From assembly GCA_963693365.1 (NCBI GenBank), contig CAVNZM010000003.1, forward strand, positions 7,130,001 through 7,194,000: a DNA stretch of 64,000 nucleotides. Reading direction: 5' to 3'. This stretch comes from Amoebidium appalachense (lineage: Eukaryota; Ichthyosporea). Made by a program: the position numbers and the translations under genes. Below, in pieces: positions 1 through 26,973 of this stretch (positions are counted from its first letter, which is position 1; each line of letters begins with the position of its first letter). A model generated the notes under the pieces. It did no database searches and was not told the DNA's origin. It worked only from the letters and a program-made list of their open reading frames with translations.

Positions 1-305
1 ATAGCACAGTTACTATAGCTAGGCAACTGACTATAAGACTTAAAGCTGCTATATATTATATATTAATTTTTGACTTTGAATAAGCCAAATACTGGTGGGT
101 ACTCGAGAGTGCAATCATTCAATGCATCCGGCATCTTAGCAAAGCTGGGGGTATGTGGAGATCTCGGTTCTTTCCGGATCGGTCGCGAGAGCCATGTGAT
201 TGCGACGGAACAGCTGAGAGCCTGCCAGCTGAGGGCGGGAGAAGAGCGCAGTGGCTTTGACGTCGCTCGTATTGTTTTCTGGAGGGAGTTGTTGTGTGTG
301 CCAGC
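1..305. other. 5' flank of the first gene; no gene recognised
   Basis: AT-rich first 100 bases, then a GC-richer lead into the methyltransferase gene. No convincing exon or core promoter element was seen. Open frames on the opposite strand are proline-rich shadows of the G-rich strand. Confidence 0.3.
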
Positions 306-4227
<3,922 letters not shown>

Positions 4228-4263
4228 TTGTTTCTCTGTGACTCAGCGCTAACTTGAACAGAG

Positions 4264-4302
<39 letters not shown>

Positions 4303-5967
4303 CACCCCCTCCTCCTCCTCCTCCTGCTGCCCTTCTTTCCTTTTACGTGTGTGGCCTGTGTGTGTTTGAGGGGAGGGGGAGGGGGGGTGGGGAGGGGGGA
4401 TTGGGAAGGCAACTTATGAATGAATGATGATAGCTCGTGTGCAGAAATAGGAAGTTAGTGCACACACAGGACATGAAACCACACTGCTTTGTGCTGCCGG
4501 CACACCCATCCACATACATGATAGTGGTGCTAATATTAGCACATGCCAGGTGCAAGGCATAAGTGCACCGCACGGCATGGTTGATATTTACCATGATTGT
4601 AGTGGTAATCAGTTGAAGAAGTTGGTTAATAAGCGGGCACCCCGTGCCTGGCAACTAACGTTTATTGATTGTGGTGTGTAACTAGGCCTTGTTCCACAAG
4701 GGTGTGCGAACAGTCTGTTAGGCTTTGTGAGCTTCCTGCTCATTGGGGCTGGTGCTTGCTCAGAATGAAAGTGCACTGAGGACAAAGCATTACAAAGCAA
4801 CGGTAAAACGTAAACATAAACAGACATAATTCGGACTTGCACACCGTCATCTCACTTGGAAGGCTGTACGGTAGCCTATACCCCAAACAGAGACACCCTC
4901 CCCCCCACACGCCTATGTACTTATATTGTCCTCGCAAACCATCAAACATCAAGGTTGTGTGATGTGTCATTTATGTGTGACGTGCATGTATGACTGTGTG
5001 TACACGTGCGTGTGTGTGACTGCATGCACGTATGCATGTAATTAGACCAGTGGTGGTGGTATTCTTATTAGGAGATTAAACGTAGCACCTCTAGATGAGT
5101 CTGATCGTTCACTCCCCGGAGCGGGATGTGCACTCGCATGCGGTAGGGGATCGGTCGAAGCACGTTTGTGCGTTGGCCAGTCGATGGCAGTGTTTTGAAT
5201 TCTTGACAGCCAATCGCATGCGGAGTGTGACGGCTAGTTCCTATTGGCTGATGTCGGCTACTCATATTAGGAAACTACCATATTTGGAACATATTTGTAC
5301 GCCGAAGTAACGGATCGGCGAAATTGCAGAACTTGCTAAGAGTTTATTATTAGTGAATGTCTTCATATTGGCTCTTTTTACATGCAGATACATATACATT
5401 TTAAAAAAGGAGATTATGTTTGTTAGCTTTCTTGTAGAATTTGTTCAATTATTGTTCCTTGATAAACGTTAAATTTGAAATTCTGTTTGATACTTTTCGG
5501 CTGGCAATAATCAATCTAGGGAGATTTTACCGCCGTATGATATCCGAAAGCTCTCAGTACACTTGGGTTAAACAAAATAGTTCGCTTATTCAACGTTACA
5601 TCGCTAATGTTTTTTTCGAGAACATATTTAGACTCTGTATGTTATAGATTTTTTTCCTTGATGACTACTTTTGCTTACCGACCTTCCTTTTATTGTGGCC
5701 GCAATCCACGAGCCCTGGGGATCCCGCCAGATCGTATCGAATGATTTGATGGTAGATGGCGCATTCTGATTGGAGGTCTTTTCAAGCTCAGGAATGCAAC
5801 CCCGATCTCCCTATAAATAGGGCCTGGAGTAACCAGAGTTTGTCATCGCTCAGTTCACTGCAGAGAAAACACTGACAGCACAAAACAGCAAGACACCATT
5901 TCTTTTTGTTGAACCACCACACCCCACTACCCTTGTTACGCACGCTTTGTGCTTTGTATCACCCACC
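4228..5967. other. Intergenic: poly-C, then promoter-like island of the transporter gene
   Basis: A poly-C run at about 4264-4301 follows the methyltransferase stop. From about 5050 the sequence lacks microsatellites and is AT-richer, with a CCAAT at 5210-5214 and an inverted CCAAT (ATTGG) at 5243-5247, as expected of a promoter-containing spacer. No coding exon was recognised. Confidence 0.5.
5769..5855 (+). promoter_or_regulatory. Core promoter: inverted CCAAT, TATA box and possible initiator
   Basis: ATTGG at 5769-5773, TATAAATA at 5812-5819 and an initiator-like TCAGTT at 5850-5855, about 35 bases after the TATA box start. The inferred 5' UTR to the ATG at 5968 would be about 115 bases. 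Spacing and order fit an RNA polymerase II TATA promoter; the start site is inferred. Confidence 0.7.
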
Positions 5968-6855
5968 ATGTCACATGCGCAGCACTCAGCATACGAGCTT
6001 ACAGGCAAGTCATCGGGCGACCTCCCCAGCGGTATGGACGTGCGCCTGCAGGAGCTTGAGTCCCGGCTGGCCCTCCTCTCCCAGGGCACAGGGGGCCATG
6101 CTTTTGAACACAAGGCCCCGTGCGACCCAGGCCCAATCGGTATGATTGGTTTCGCCATTGCCACCATCATGCTGGGCTACACAAAGGCTGGGTTCACCAC
6201 GGGCCAGGACATCGGCTACCTTGCCACACAGGGCTTCTTCCTCGGTGGTTTGCTGCAGGTATGTATCCCCCCCCAACCCCCCCCCTCCGCCCCCCCCAAG
6301 TCCTGCACCTTTGCCCGCTCTCCCTCCCTCCCTCCCCCTTCCCCCCCCCCGGGGGCATCACTTTTCGCTGGCCCTTTTCCGTTCTATAGTCTTTGCGGCA
6401 CCTCTATTCCCCATGACCTGTACCCCTCCACCTTCTGGTTCCGAGCAGCAGCTCCTCGTCACTATGCCGGCTGTTGGTGGGGCCCCGAGTCTTGCTTTAC
6501 TGGTGCTCGGAATATGTGCTACCCACCTGTTGCACGGTAGCTGCAAGCGGTTCGGTTTCTTGGCGACTCTTGTGTCCTGCTGTCCCTTTGCCCATCACCA
6601 GTGCAATTTTACCCAAGTCACTGCACTTATCAAGTGCATTGTAGAGCTAGTTTCTTTGCACCAAGTGCTCTCCCCACCCCCACTGTTTGATTGTCCCACC
6701 CTCTCTTTTCTAGGTGGCACCATTTCCTCTTCTTTCCATGGGTTTTCGTAACTCCCCCCCCTCCCCCCCCCCCCCCCCCCCCCCCACCTCCCTCCCCTGC
6801 CCCCTCTGGGCCCGAAGATCCCCTTCCTACTCTTGCAGCAATAACAGCCCCCACC

Positions 6856-6887
<32 letters not shown>

Positions 6888-7726
6888 CCCCAACTGTCTT
6901 GGGCATATCCCCCCCCACCCCTCCTACCGGGGTTGCCGTGGTCGCACTCCTGTATTGAATGGTCCCTAGATGTTTTTGGATCTTCATGTTTCCCTGCGTG
7001 TTGAGTTCTACCTCTTTTCGTCTTCCTTCCTTTGCCTTTTCCGTTTGCCTTCCACACTCCCACCTCATCCAGCTGCCTATATTGCAACATTTTCTTCATT
7101 TCTTCGTGCACTTCTGTCAGCGGGATTACGTCCCCCAGTCCTCCTTCCCCTCCCCCCTCCCCCCCCCCCTCCCCCCCCCCCCCCTCCCCACCCGTCTGCT
7201 ATCCTTCCCACCTATCTACCCTCAAGCACATGACGAAACCAAGACACCTACTCACCCCCTCAACCTGCAGCTTCTAGCGGGTCTGATGGAGGCCAAGGAG
7301 GGGGGCTACTTTGGGGCCATGGCTTTCCTTTCCTTCGGCTGCAGCTGGATGGCCAACGGGGTCTACTTTGTTCTCACTACGGCCAACGTGCTGCCCAAGG
7401 CCTCACCTGCAGGCGAGCTCGGCAAGGCCTTCTGCTGGATGGTGTTCTCCCTGTGGCTGCTGCTGTTCACCCTGCGGGTGTCTGTCTACCACATCCCCAT
7501 GCTGTTCTGTGTGTGGATGATCTTTGTCTGCGAGATGATCGAGAACGGTGCCGGAGTGGAGAGTGCCGGCCATGCTGCCGGCTGGTTTGCCATGATTGCC
7601 GGCATGATGGCATTCCTTCTGGCATTTGCCATCAACGTGAACCATATTTGGGGCCGCCAGATCTTTAACTATGGCGCCTACCGCCCAGGTGACGACCACC
7701 TCCCCGGCCTGCCCTTCCTCCCGTAA
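5968..7726 (+). CDS. GPR1/FUN34/YaaH (AceTr) family membrane transporter (2 exons)
   Basis: Six-helix membrane protein of the family that includes yeast Ady2/Ato and E. coli SatP, which move acetate/succinate or ammonium; the substrate is inferred from family only. Exon 1 is 5968-6258 (Kozak-like CACCATG, hydrophilic N-terminus, then DPGPIGMIGFA matching the family NPAPLGL signature). The intron 6259-7270 is GT-AG and C-rich. Exon 2 is 7271-7726, phase 0, and carries the EAKEGGYFGAMAFLSFG block corresponding to the conserved N-x-F-G-x-x-A-F-x-S-x-G region, followed by further hydrophobic helices. Total is about 248 residues, normal for the family. The stop codon TAA lies inside a sequence, CCGTAAGTGG, that matches a perfect 5' splice site, so an alternative C-terminus is possible. 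Confidence 0.9.
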
Positions 7727-9256
7727 GTGGAGTCTTTACGCAGATTAAAACCTATATGGTTGCAGAGTGATTAACCAGGCTGGTAGGGTTGATCCCACCA
7801 CCCTTTTTGGTAACTTTTAATATTTTTGCATAAATGTATTGTTAGTCAGGGGCAGAGCGGAACCCCTTAGTAGGAGGCAGCATAGCCAGTAACACAGTGA
7901 CTCTAGAATATGCGGGGCTAAAGCCTATGATGTAATTTGATTAAAATTTGAATGATGGGCCCTCACTGCAAGCATACAAGTGTCCCTCTTTTGCCCGAAC
8001 ACGTGCACGTGATTGTGTTTTCCCACACATCCAATGCACACGGTGCACCCAAAGAGCACACCAACCATGATCATGCATATGCTTGTTGTAACCTTAGCCA
8101 TCCAGCTCACTCCCCTTCCCCTCCCTCCCCCCCCCCCCCCCCCCCACCACCAAACCACCACCACTACCGCCACCATGTGTCCTGCGCTTGTGCCCAATAA
8201 TATCAGTCTGTGTGGTAGTTGCCACATATACCTGCATGCACAATGATGCAAATGTCTGGGTGCAATCAGTAGCAGCAGTGTGTGTGCACATATGAAGACT
8301 TAATAGAAGGGAGCCTGGGGGATGGCCAGCACGGTCACAGCCGGACCTATGTGCTAGAGCTTTAGCCAAAATCCTCCATCCATCCCTTCCCCTCAAAAAA
8401 AAAAAAAACACACCACTACTACCACAGCTTGAATCATCCACCTTCACCACCCGTTCGAACTGTGTTCAGCCTTCACGATGCTCCCCATTTAGGTCCCAGA
8501 CACACACAGGGTTATGCTTTGGGTTTTGTGTTTATTTTGGTGCAACAATTACGGCTGTGGTTTATAGAGGTTTTCCTGAAGTAATCTCCCTATACCCAGG
8601 GATTCAGTCGTGTGTGGTGGCATGGTTGTGTGCATCATGATGGTGGGTGGGGCTGGCTGGTGTCATCTTTTGGAACTACAATAGCAGGCACTGGCCGGGT
8701 TCGTTGCTTGGTGGTGGTTGCATGCAATTTATGATGCGGAGGTCCACGGGGGAAGGGGGGGGGAGGGGGGGGGGGGGGGGGGGGGGAGGAGGGGGTAAGA
8801 TTGTGTTCAAGAGAGTGGGAAGTACACATTGATAACGGACAACACAAGACAGAGTGCAAACCACACACAGAGTGCGCGTACGCATCAGGGTCCTTCCGGG
8901 GGGGGGGGGGGGAGGGGGGGAGGTTGGAGGCCGGGTATTACGTAAGATGGAATATACGGAGTAAGAAGTTCACTGACTTTCACGACGAACAGCACAAAGC
9001 AAGATCTTACAAAAAAAGCACAAACAAGGAGTAAACACATCACGAGTAGGCAGCCCACACTCAGAACTGGGGCGTGGGAGGGAGAAGGGGGGGGGGGGGG
9101 GGGGGGGGGTGGTTGAGGCAAAGCGATCCAGGCCACTCAAAGTTTCAACACATCCACTTCACTATGGAAGCCCTTGCGCGTGCATGTGTGTGTGTGTCTG
9201 TGTGTGTGTGTGTGTGTGTGTTTTGTTTTGTTTCGTTTATTTTTTGGTTAAGGGGT

Positions 9257-9290
<34 letters not shown>

Positions 9291-9943
9291 TGCTCAAGAT
9301 TCAGAGTCGATGAAGAAGGACCGCCCTGGCTGGGGGACATAGGATGCAGTGTTGAACAGAACTTGTATCGGAATATATGTGGTGGGGGTTTATTGCCCAC
9401 ATATGATTAAATAACAGTGTTGAACAGAACTTGTATTGGAATATATGTGGTGGGGGTTTATTGCCCACATTTGATTAAATATTACTGTTCCTGTCAGTAG
9501 GCGGCAGGGTGCTGCTATGTACATGGCCACGTGTTACTATACGTGTTTGGTGTGTGTGGGCATTCATACGGTTGATGGAAACATGCCTACCTGTCAATTA
9601 ATTAATTAATCAATTAAAAAATATACTGGTTTGGTATGTACATTTGACCCAAGTCTTAAACTGCCCGGAAAGATTTCCGTAACCCCCCCCCTCCCCCCCC
9701 CCAAAAAAAGGGCGGGTGAGCACACAAACCAACAAACCAGCTACCCCCCCCCCTCCCCTACCCCAAAACATCGCCACCAGCAGCTGCAGGCACACAAGCA
9801 CAAAGAACCAGACTAGAGCCCTATACTACAGTTGTTACAAGAGCCCCGGGGCAAGGCAACTAGGTTCTAAGAGCAGCCCGCACCTACCAACATACGTGGG
9901 TGGGGGACAAAGGGCAGACACGCGAAAGGGAGTTCGTGTGTAT

Positions 9944-9974
<31 letters not shown>

Positions 9975-10085
9975 GAGGGGGGAGGGAAAGAGAGAGAGGG
10001 AGGGAAGGAGGGGAGGGGGTATGTGTGTGTGTGTGTGCGTGTGTGTGTGTGTGTGTGTGGTTGGGGGGAAAGGCGGGTGGGCGGT

Positions 10086-10132
<47 letters not shown>

Positions 10133-10187
10133 AGGTAGGTAGGTTACAGGGAACGTCAGTGTGTGTGTGTGTGTGTGTGTGTGTGCC
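7727..10187. other. Intergenic: homopolymer runs and a 68-bp tandem duplication, no gene seen
   Basis: Contains poly-C near 8130, poly-G runs near 8770, 8900, 9090 and 9255-9290, and GT/G-rich tracts at about 9935-10190. Open frames here are translations of these repeats. No splice-bounded exon with conserved protein features was found. Confidence 0.5.
9347..9482. repeat. Two tandem 68-bp copies
   Basis: Copy 1 is 9347-9414 and copy 2 is 9415-9482, nearly identical. Each contains TTTATT (9389-9394 and 9457-9462), which reads AATAAA on the minus strand. They are possible, rather distant, poly(A) signals for the minus-strand carrier gene that ends at 10188. Confidence 0.9.
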
Positions 10188-11069
10188 CTACCGCTCGACC
10201 CACCTAGCAAGGGTCTTAAACTGCTCATAGAACACAAAAACCAGCACGGTGTAAGGCACCATACGTGCATAGTTTGCATTGGCACCACTAGCAAACGCTA
10301 CCACCCCCTCGTTCCTAAATGCCTTTATAGCACAGTCTATGGGCCCTGTGTAGTATGCGCCCTTACCGTCAGGCAGCAGGGGTTGGTTCATAAGCCGGGC
10401 AGCAACAAAGTCGAAGGGCTGCATGGCACTCACAGCTAGTAGTGCCGCACACCCACTAGCAGCAAAGTGTGTTGTGATGCTGTCTGAGAACCCACGCAGC
10501 AGGAGGGCACGTTTGGCCGTGTCGTATGTAGTTAGCTGCATACTGCCATAGGCCATCACCCGGGGCACAAACACCTGCCAGCCCCGAAACAGGCCCAGCA
10601 CACCCTCCTTCCTTACCACGTCCCTGACTGCACCGCCAAGCGACGAGTAGTGGTGTTGGTGGCCCACAGCCAAACCATTATTGCTGGAGGCGGCCTGCAT
10701 ACGTGTCTTGATGGCGTAGAAGGGCGTGCCTGCCAGCCCACCTAGTAGGGCCGCAACAAGGGCCAGGGTGAAGGTAGCAGAGGGCGGCAGGTCCGAGCCA
10801 AGCACCCTCTTACCTACGCCGTATGTGGCAAAGCGCGTGCCTGTGACGGTCAACTGCAGCGCACAGGCCGCACCCAGGCCCCCGTACAGGCCCTTGGCGC
10901 CCTCTGCCCGTGCTATTCTCAGCAGGGAGGGCACTAGGCCCCTGTAGGCCTTGGCACTGTGGCTGGCTGCCTCCCCCTGCAGCTGTAGCCTTGTCTTGAC
11001 AACATCAACAGGGTGCATCACGGCTATGGCGGCTACGGCGGCACCCCCGCCACATATGAACTCCTCCAT
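10188..11069 (-). CDS. Mitochondrial carrier family protein (SLC25A34/35-OAC1-like), intronless
   Basis: Complete 293-residue SLC25 carrier of the inner mitochondrial membrane, with three tandem repeats of about 100 residues. The signature loops are HPVDVVKTRLQ (P20, D22, K25), TPFYAIKTRMQ in repeat 2 (D replaced by Y) and QPFDFVAARLMNQP in repeat 3 (K replaced by A). The repeat 3 loop, with R-L-x-N-Q-P, resembles the SLC25A34/35 and yeast oxaloacetate carrier Oac1 group, so a dicarboxylate/oxaloacetate or sulfate substrate is inferred, not shown. Length is typical. It is the only clear intronless gene here, which may reflect retroposition or simple intron loss. A poly-G run lies just upstream of the ATG. 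Confidence 0.95.
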   Translation of the reverse strand: MEEFICGGGAAVAAIAVMHPVDVVKTRLQLQGEAASHSAKAYRGLVPSLLRIARAEGAKGLYGGLGAACALQLTVTGTRFATYGVGKRVLGSDLPPSATFTLALVAALLGGLAGTPFYAIKTRMQAASSNNGLAVGHQHHYSSLGGAVRDVVRKEGVLGLFRGWQVFVPRVMAYGSMQLTTYDTAKRALLLRGFSDSITTHFAASGCAALLAVSAMQPFDFVAARLMNQPLLPDGKGAYYTGPIDCAIKAFRNEGVVAFASGANANYARMVPYTVLVFVFYEQFKTLARWVER

Positions 11070-11427
11070 GGTGGGGATAGGAACTAGGCACTAAGAAAGG
11101 GGGGGGGGGGGGGGGGGGGGGGGGGAGGGTGTGTGAAAGGGGCAGGTGTGTGCCATGTGCTAGGAATCAGAAAGGGTGTGTGTCCAGGTGCTACGGTGGC
11201 TCTAGTATGTATATTCTTTCCTTATGGCGTGCCTGTTCTTTCCTTGCAATAGAGGCGGATAGGAGTAGTAGTCAATGGTTTCCAATTTTCGCAACACGTG
11301 TTTGGTATAGTCAATGTTTTCCAATGTTTGCAACACGTGCTTGGTACTGATATGGTGCGGGAACGTATGCATATTGATATGACAACTGACCCTAACAGAG
11401 GGCCGTGGTGCGGGCGTCCTCGCGGCC

Positions 11428-11453
11428 GCCGCCGGCCGGCCACGGCCGGCGGC
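11428..11453. repeat. GC-rich inverted repeat (10-bp arms, 6-nt loop)
   Basis: Arm GCCGCCGGCC at 11428-11437 and its reverse complement GGCCGGCGGC at 11444-11453, in a local CpG-rich patch about 360-385 bases upstream of the carrier ATG and close to two CCAAT boxes. Confidence 0.8.
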
Positions 11454-11627
11454 CGGGTGGACGAGGTGGTGCAGAGTAAGCCAATCAAATCTTGATTAAA
11501 CATGAGCCAATGAGATCACGATACGTATGCCCTAATTAGGCTCGATATGTTCTAGATCCGTGATCATATCCCCTCCTCCGGGCCCTCTCCCTTCTCCCCC
11601 CCCGGCGCCCCCCCACCCCCCCCCCCC

Positions 11628-11658
<31 letters not shown>

Positions 11659-11931
11659 ACTAGACACAAACAACAACGACGAGAAAAGAAAAACCCCCAA
11701 AAGATCAAAGGAAGTTTCCTGGTCCCCAGGAGCCATTATCGTCCCATATATGTACCGGTGCAAGTTCGGCCTGGCCGTGTACATGTACATGTATCACCGT
11801 CAGACATGTGCTTTTGCACAAAAGGGCCAGTAGCCTGGCAAACTTTGACAGACTCAGTGCACTGCTGAAATAACATGACTTTCCACTCCTGCCGTGCAGT
11901 ATGGCTTGGTGCCAAGATTTTTTTTTTTTTT

Positions 11932-11977
<46 letters not shown>

Positions 11978-12645
11978 AGGGGCACCAAACTAAAAGGGGG
12001 GGGGGGGGGGGGGGGGTCTTTTTACATGCATGCTTCATTGATAATATATCCTCGTCTTACGATAGCGCTGAGTTGCAGACGTTGGTGCCGGAACCAGAGG
12101 CTCACATGTATGTACGTCAATAAAAAAAACAGCACGTGTACTTTATGATTATTCACTAATAGTAGTACCATGCGACTACACAAAAAGTAATGCTTTAGCT
12201 CAGAAACTCTGGCTATATCAAAATCCTTTCAAAGCACATGGTTGGTCAATCCACATGCATCATCAAACGATTATGATGATTTTATTAAATTATAACTTCA
12301 AAGGAGATATCACAAATATCCCGGAAATAAAAATAGAGAAAGGATGCTGTTCTTCAAAATATTGTAAGTGTTATTCTTTTTAAGGGAGCCGACATTCTAT
12401 ATAATAGAAAGCATACGCATATACATAAACAGCGACACTTGCAACGGTGTAGGAAAGCAAGCAGGCTTACTATCGCATTGCAAAGGGGACTCGGGATTTC
12501 TTAAAAGTTTTTAAACTTTGACTCAAATCAATCCTAGTAAGGTTGTAAAAAGAACAAGATAAGGCACACCATCAAACATGTGTGCCTCATGGTCTATTTA
12601 CAACTTCCTTACAAATTCACACTATCTCTGAAGAAACATATCACA

Positions 12646-12651
12646 TTTATT
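12646..12651 (-). terminator. Poly(A) signal AATAAA for the gene ending at 12744
   Basis: TTTATT on the plus strand reads AATAAA on the minus strand, about 93 bases beyond the stop codon of the PP1-docking gene. Confidence 0.6.
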
Positions 12652-12743
12652 TACAACAGATGATATACTCATAAGCCACACAATCAAGCCCATTGCAAGA
12701 AGTATGAAAGTCAACGCACATATCACCGTGTCCCACCGACCAA

Positions 12744-22909
<10,166 letters not shown>

Positions 22910-23286
22910 CTGCCTCCCACCGTCAGATTGGGTGGAAAAATTTGTGGGGACGTTTGTGCCGGAGAGAGAGTGAGTGGAGTAAGGTGGATGGGTGGTGAGG
23001 GTTATTAAGTCCGTAAGGATAAGGAGATCGGCATGAATAGTGTACTGTGATGGCTAAATCTGTTGCCTACAGACATTATGAGCAATGCAGGTACATATTA
23101 TAAGCAAAAGGTTGTAGGACTATGGGAAGAATACTACTATGGCAAGGCAGTCTAATTCCAAGTGGATAGCCTCACGAGCATTCTAGAAAGGGTAATCGAC
23201 ATACCATGCTGTGCTGTCATTGTGACGGTGTGCAATATCACACGTGTGAATATGTGGCTGTGTGTGTGTGGTTACGCATGTCTGTG

Positions 23287-23674
<388 letters not shown>

Positions 23675-24219
23675 CATTCATTTTACGCACGCACTCTACA
23701 GTGTGTATGTCACAGTGGACGCGTTGTGTAGATATGCATGTGCGTGTATGTACACGTGTATGGTTACTTTATTTTATATTTGCCTGTGGCTTGGCTGTGA
23801 GCAAAAGTAATGTAAACATTTTGCAACAGTATACAGTGTATGTTGTGCGCATTAGCAGAGAGGCGAGTATGCGGTCCACATGCAAAAAATATACCCGCGC
23901 ATGCACGTGTGACCTACACATCGATTTGAACATATTGTCTGTCTTCCAGCATACGCATGCATGCACCCACCTCCGGGCTCTTTGTAGCGGGAGGCAAGCA
24001 TGGCGGGGACAGACCTCAGCGGCAGGCAATACCCACGACACTGTGCATAGACGATGTGTGTGCTGTGGCATGTGATGTGTCAGCAGGTTGGTCTTTCAGC
24101 AGAACGCTGGTCTTTAAACAAACAGAAAACAAGGTCTTTCGAAGTATTCTCCATTCAGTTTTTTTGTTTATGTTTCTTCCATCTATTTTGGCTCGGGGGA
24201 TGTGTTAGTTTTTTCACAA

Positions 24220-24645
24220 TTATGTGGATACGCCAGGTGTATGCTCGGTTTTGACTGCTTCTTGCTTCGCTTCCACTCTTTCGTCTCTGGCTTCCGTTGC
24301 CCGTTCGATATCTTTCAAATGTTCCGTTGAACATACAAAGCCAATAACGAGTGCTAAGGTGATACACATTCTCAAAACTCCGGAAAAACAAGACCAGTGG
24401 TTCTTTTCTTCTGAGTAGTTGTTCGAAACGCAGACGACCAGAATCTGTTTGAAAGTGTTGGAATCATTCGGTACGATGAAACAGTGCATGCCACTGTACA
24501 TGTTTGACCATACACCTGAGCTCAAAGGCACAATTATTAAATTGTGCCCAAAAGAGATGCAACTAAATTTGATGGCATTGCCTATGCTATGTCTCCTTTT
24601 CAAGTTCCAAAAGGATAATTGCTTTGCTGGTAACTTGGATGGCAA
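24220..24645 (-). CDS. Unrecognised 141-codon open frame in the repeat-poor island
   Basis: An ATG-to-stop frame in a region of ordinary composition. The predicted protein has one plausible membrane segment (CITLALVIGFVCS) and a charged C-terminal tail (ERATEARDERVEAKQEAVK). No family was recognised. The opposite strand also has long open stretches with one stop between them, so this could be a shadow or a decayed mobile-element remnant. Weak call. Confidence 0.15.
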   Translation of the reverse strand: MPSKLPAKQLSFWNLKRRHSIGNAIKFSCISFGHNLIIVPLSSGVWSNMYSGMHCFIVPNDSNTFKQILVVCVSNNYSEEKNHWSCFSGVLRMCITLALVIGFVCSTEHLKDIERATEARDERVEAKQEAVKTEHTPGVST

Positions 24646-26973
24646 ACACTCACTTCTTGCACATCGACCCTACGTATCCAGAACCATATCCTTATAGCTA
24701 AACTTAGGAAGTGTCCCTTCCCGTCAGCTGCAAAAAATGCTATGTTCGTTTTCACATTTACCTATAAAACAAAACATAGGTCACACACCTTTCATGCAAG
24801 TGACCACGAAGGATGGTGTTCTGTTTTCCGTCGAAGGACGAAAAAGTAGACGCCAAGAGTGGATGCAGGTTTTGCTGGCGGCAAAGTGGTGCCGGTTTAG
24901 CCAATCAAATGAATGGGCAAATGTGATTGGTGGAATAGAGTTATCCCAAAATACACCAATCATATCGCGTCTTTGCTGGAGTAAAGCATTCACGACATTA
25001 GCAAGATTATAAACGAAACACCAATCAACAGACATGTATAATTTTATTTGTTCTTTAATATTTGCCTTTGACACAGACTTCAACTTGCCAGTGTACACCA
25101 AGTCATGCTTGGCACCAACGGTTACTATTTGTAGGTGTAGCTACCGTTGACATGAGTGTGTGTAGCCTGTCTACTTATACCAGTAATTCAGTGAAAGTAT
25201 TCAGGAGCGTGCATTCCGCAAGAAATGTCGTCCGAGCATGATCACCTGTAAAAAACTTTGGCCATGGAACACTGGCAATTTGGACGCTCGACCGGTACCG
25301 GTGTTGCGTGGCATAAGTAACAGGGAGTTGGCCGCGGTTACATGGACAAGGAACAGCGGGGCCAGTGCTGCGCGGCATATTCATACATAGGCCTTGCCTT
25401 GCTGCCCATTTTACGTAGCTAACTGGCTAGATTTGTGAGTGGGTTATTTGTGCATGGATACCCGCGGCCGACCGGGCCATGTGTGGTCAGTAGTCTTTTA
25501 ATGGTTGTTGAGGCATCAGAAAGACCGGCTGCGGGATGGCTAATTTACCATACTTCTGTGTGAATGGCACTCGCCTGCAGTACTCTACAGTACAGAGAAG
25601 GCGCGCATACCCCATAGGTCTGCGATTTCTAATACAACTGGATGCAAAGTCCAAGCTGGCCATTGTTGTTGTGCAAGGGCACAAACCATTGTCTGGTGGG
25701 CTACATGCAGTGTTGTATAGATGTACAGTAAGCTGGAGGAGGGAGCACAGCTGACCTGTTGTTATGTTTCACGAGCTAACGAGAGCTTCACAGCTAGCTC
25801 TAACAAAAAGAGGTGTCTAAGGATTTTTCTGCGGTTATTGCCAAGTACCTCGGCAGGGCTGAGGCATATGGTTATCCTGCCCACATCTATCAAGGCAAAT
25901 AAATATATTACGGCCAGTTTAACGCCATGACTGGTGCCTTTCACGAAGTGCCCCCAGCTAGCACCACATGTCTGCAGAGGAAGCCACACACAATGGAATG
26001 GGCCCATGTGAGGCATACATCAGGTGCACAAATGTCTGCCTGAGATTTGAGCTTAATCCTCACAGATAAACCTTCAAAACAGACACTGTTTTATTATAGA
26101 CGGACCGAATTCAGTGGTGGAGTTGCCTTGGTGGCAGAGGTGCCAGTGTACATGTACACGCAAGCTTGCAATGCACGTACGTGCTATTGCATACACACAA
26201 CACATACAGAGCGACGAGCACAGAAACCCCAAGGGTAGACGCAATCATGCGGTAATGCACATATTAGAAGCAGGCAGATGCCCCAAAAGTGGGGGCAGCA
26301 CGCACAAACACACCGTCCCATCAATCATGTTACCATCATACACTTGGTAGGCTTGGGTCCCTTTAATTGTGTGAAAATCATATGCCCACAGCCGATTTAC
26401 TTCGTGTTTGGAGGGCAGTGCGTTCGAAGCAATCTCAAATGTACTTTTTCTTTACTTGTGTCAATTGTCTTTCTCGTGCACAAAGTATTCGTCTCTTTGT
26501 GGGACGTGACCCTCACACGTACTGACGGTGTGCACGCGCTGCGATGAACTTTACGTTACACTCTCGCGACCGCGTGCATGCTTTCTGTCACGGCGCCTCG
26601 ACGGTTCGATAGAGTCCGGTGTTCGCTGAATGTGTAAGGAAAAATAAGGAGCCATCTCAGTAGGTGGCAGGACGTGACCGTTCTTGGCTTCTTGTGTGCG
26701 ACATCCGGCCCGGGCATCGTTCTGTGATTTGTAGGACCCCGCATGAAAAACCTAAATTTCACCTTTGACCCGGGTTAATCCGGCCATATTAGCCGATGAT
26801 CCAGCCCATGGATAGCCAAAACCCACCCAAAACCGACCGCAATTCAATGTGATTGCGCCCCCCGCACGTCTGACCACGCCACACCCTCCCTGCGCGCACA
26901 CAGCACGCACAGACCACCTCTGTGCTTTGCCACATAGCCAACCACTAGGGACTTGGTTTCCGTTGCCACCATC

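Larger units (their letters stand above)
11070..12743. other. Intergenic: CCAAT boxes, GC hairpin, poly-T/poly-G run, AT-rich island
   Basis: Upstream of the carrier gene are CCAAT motifs near 11482 and 11507 and a GC-rich inverted repeat. Homopolymers include poly-C at about 11615-11643 and a T-run directly joined to a G-run at about 11919-11975. 12050-12700 is AT-rich unique sequence holding the 3' end of the next minus-strand gene. No coding exon was recognised. Confidence 0.45.

Noticed and set aside
24224-24697. Plus-strand frame with an internal stop, considered as a decayed transposon protein
   Set aside because: No transposase, reverse transcriptase or integrase motif could be recognised in it.
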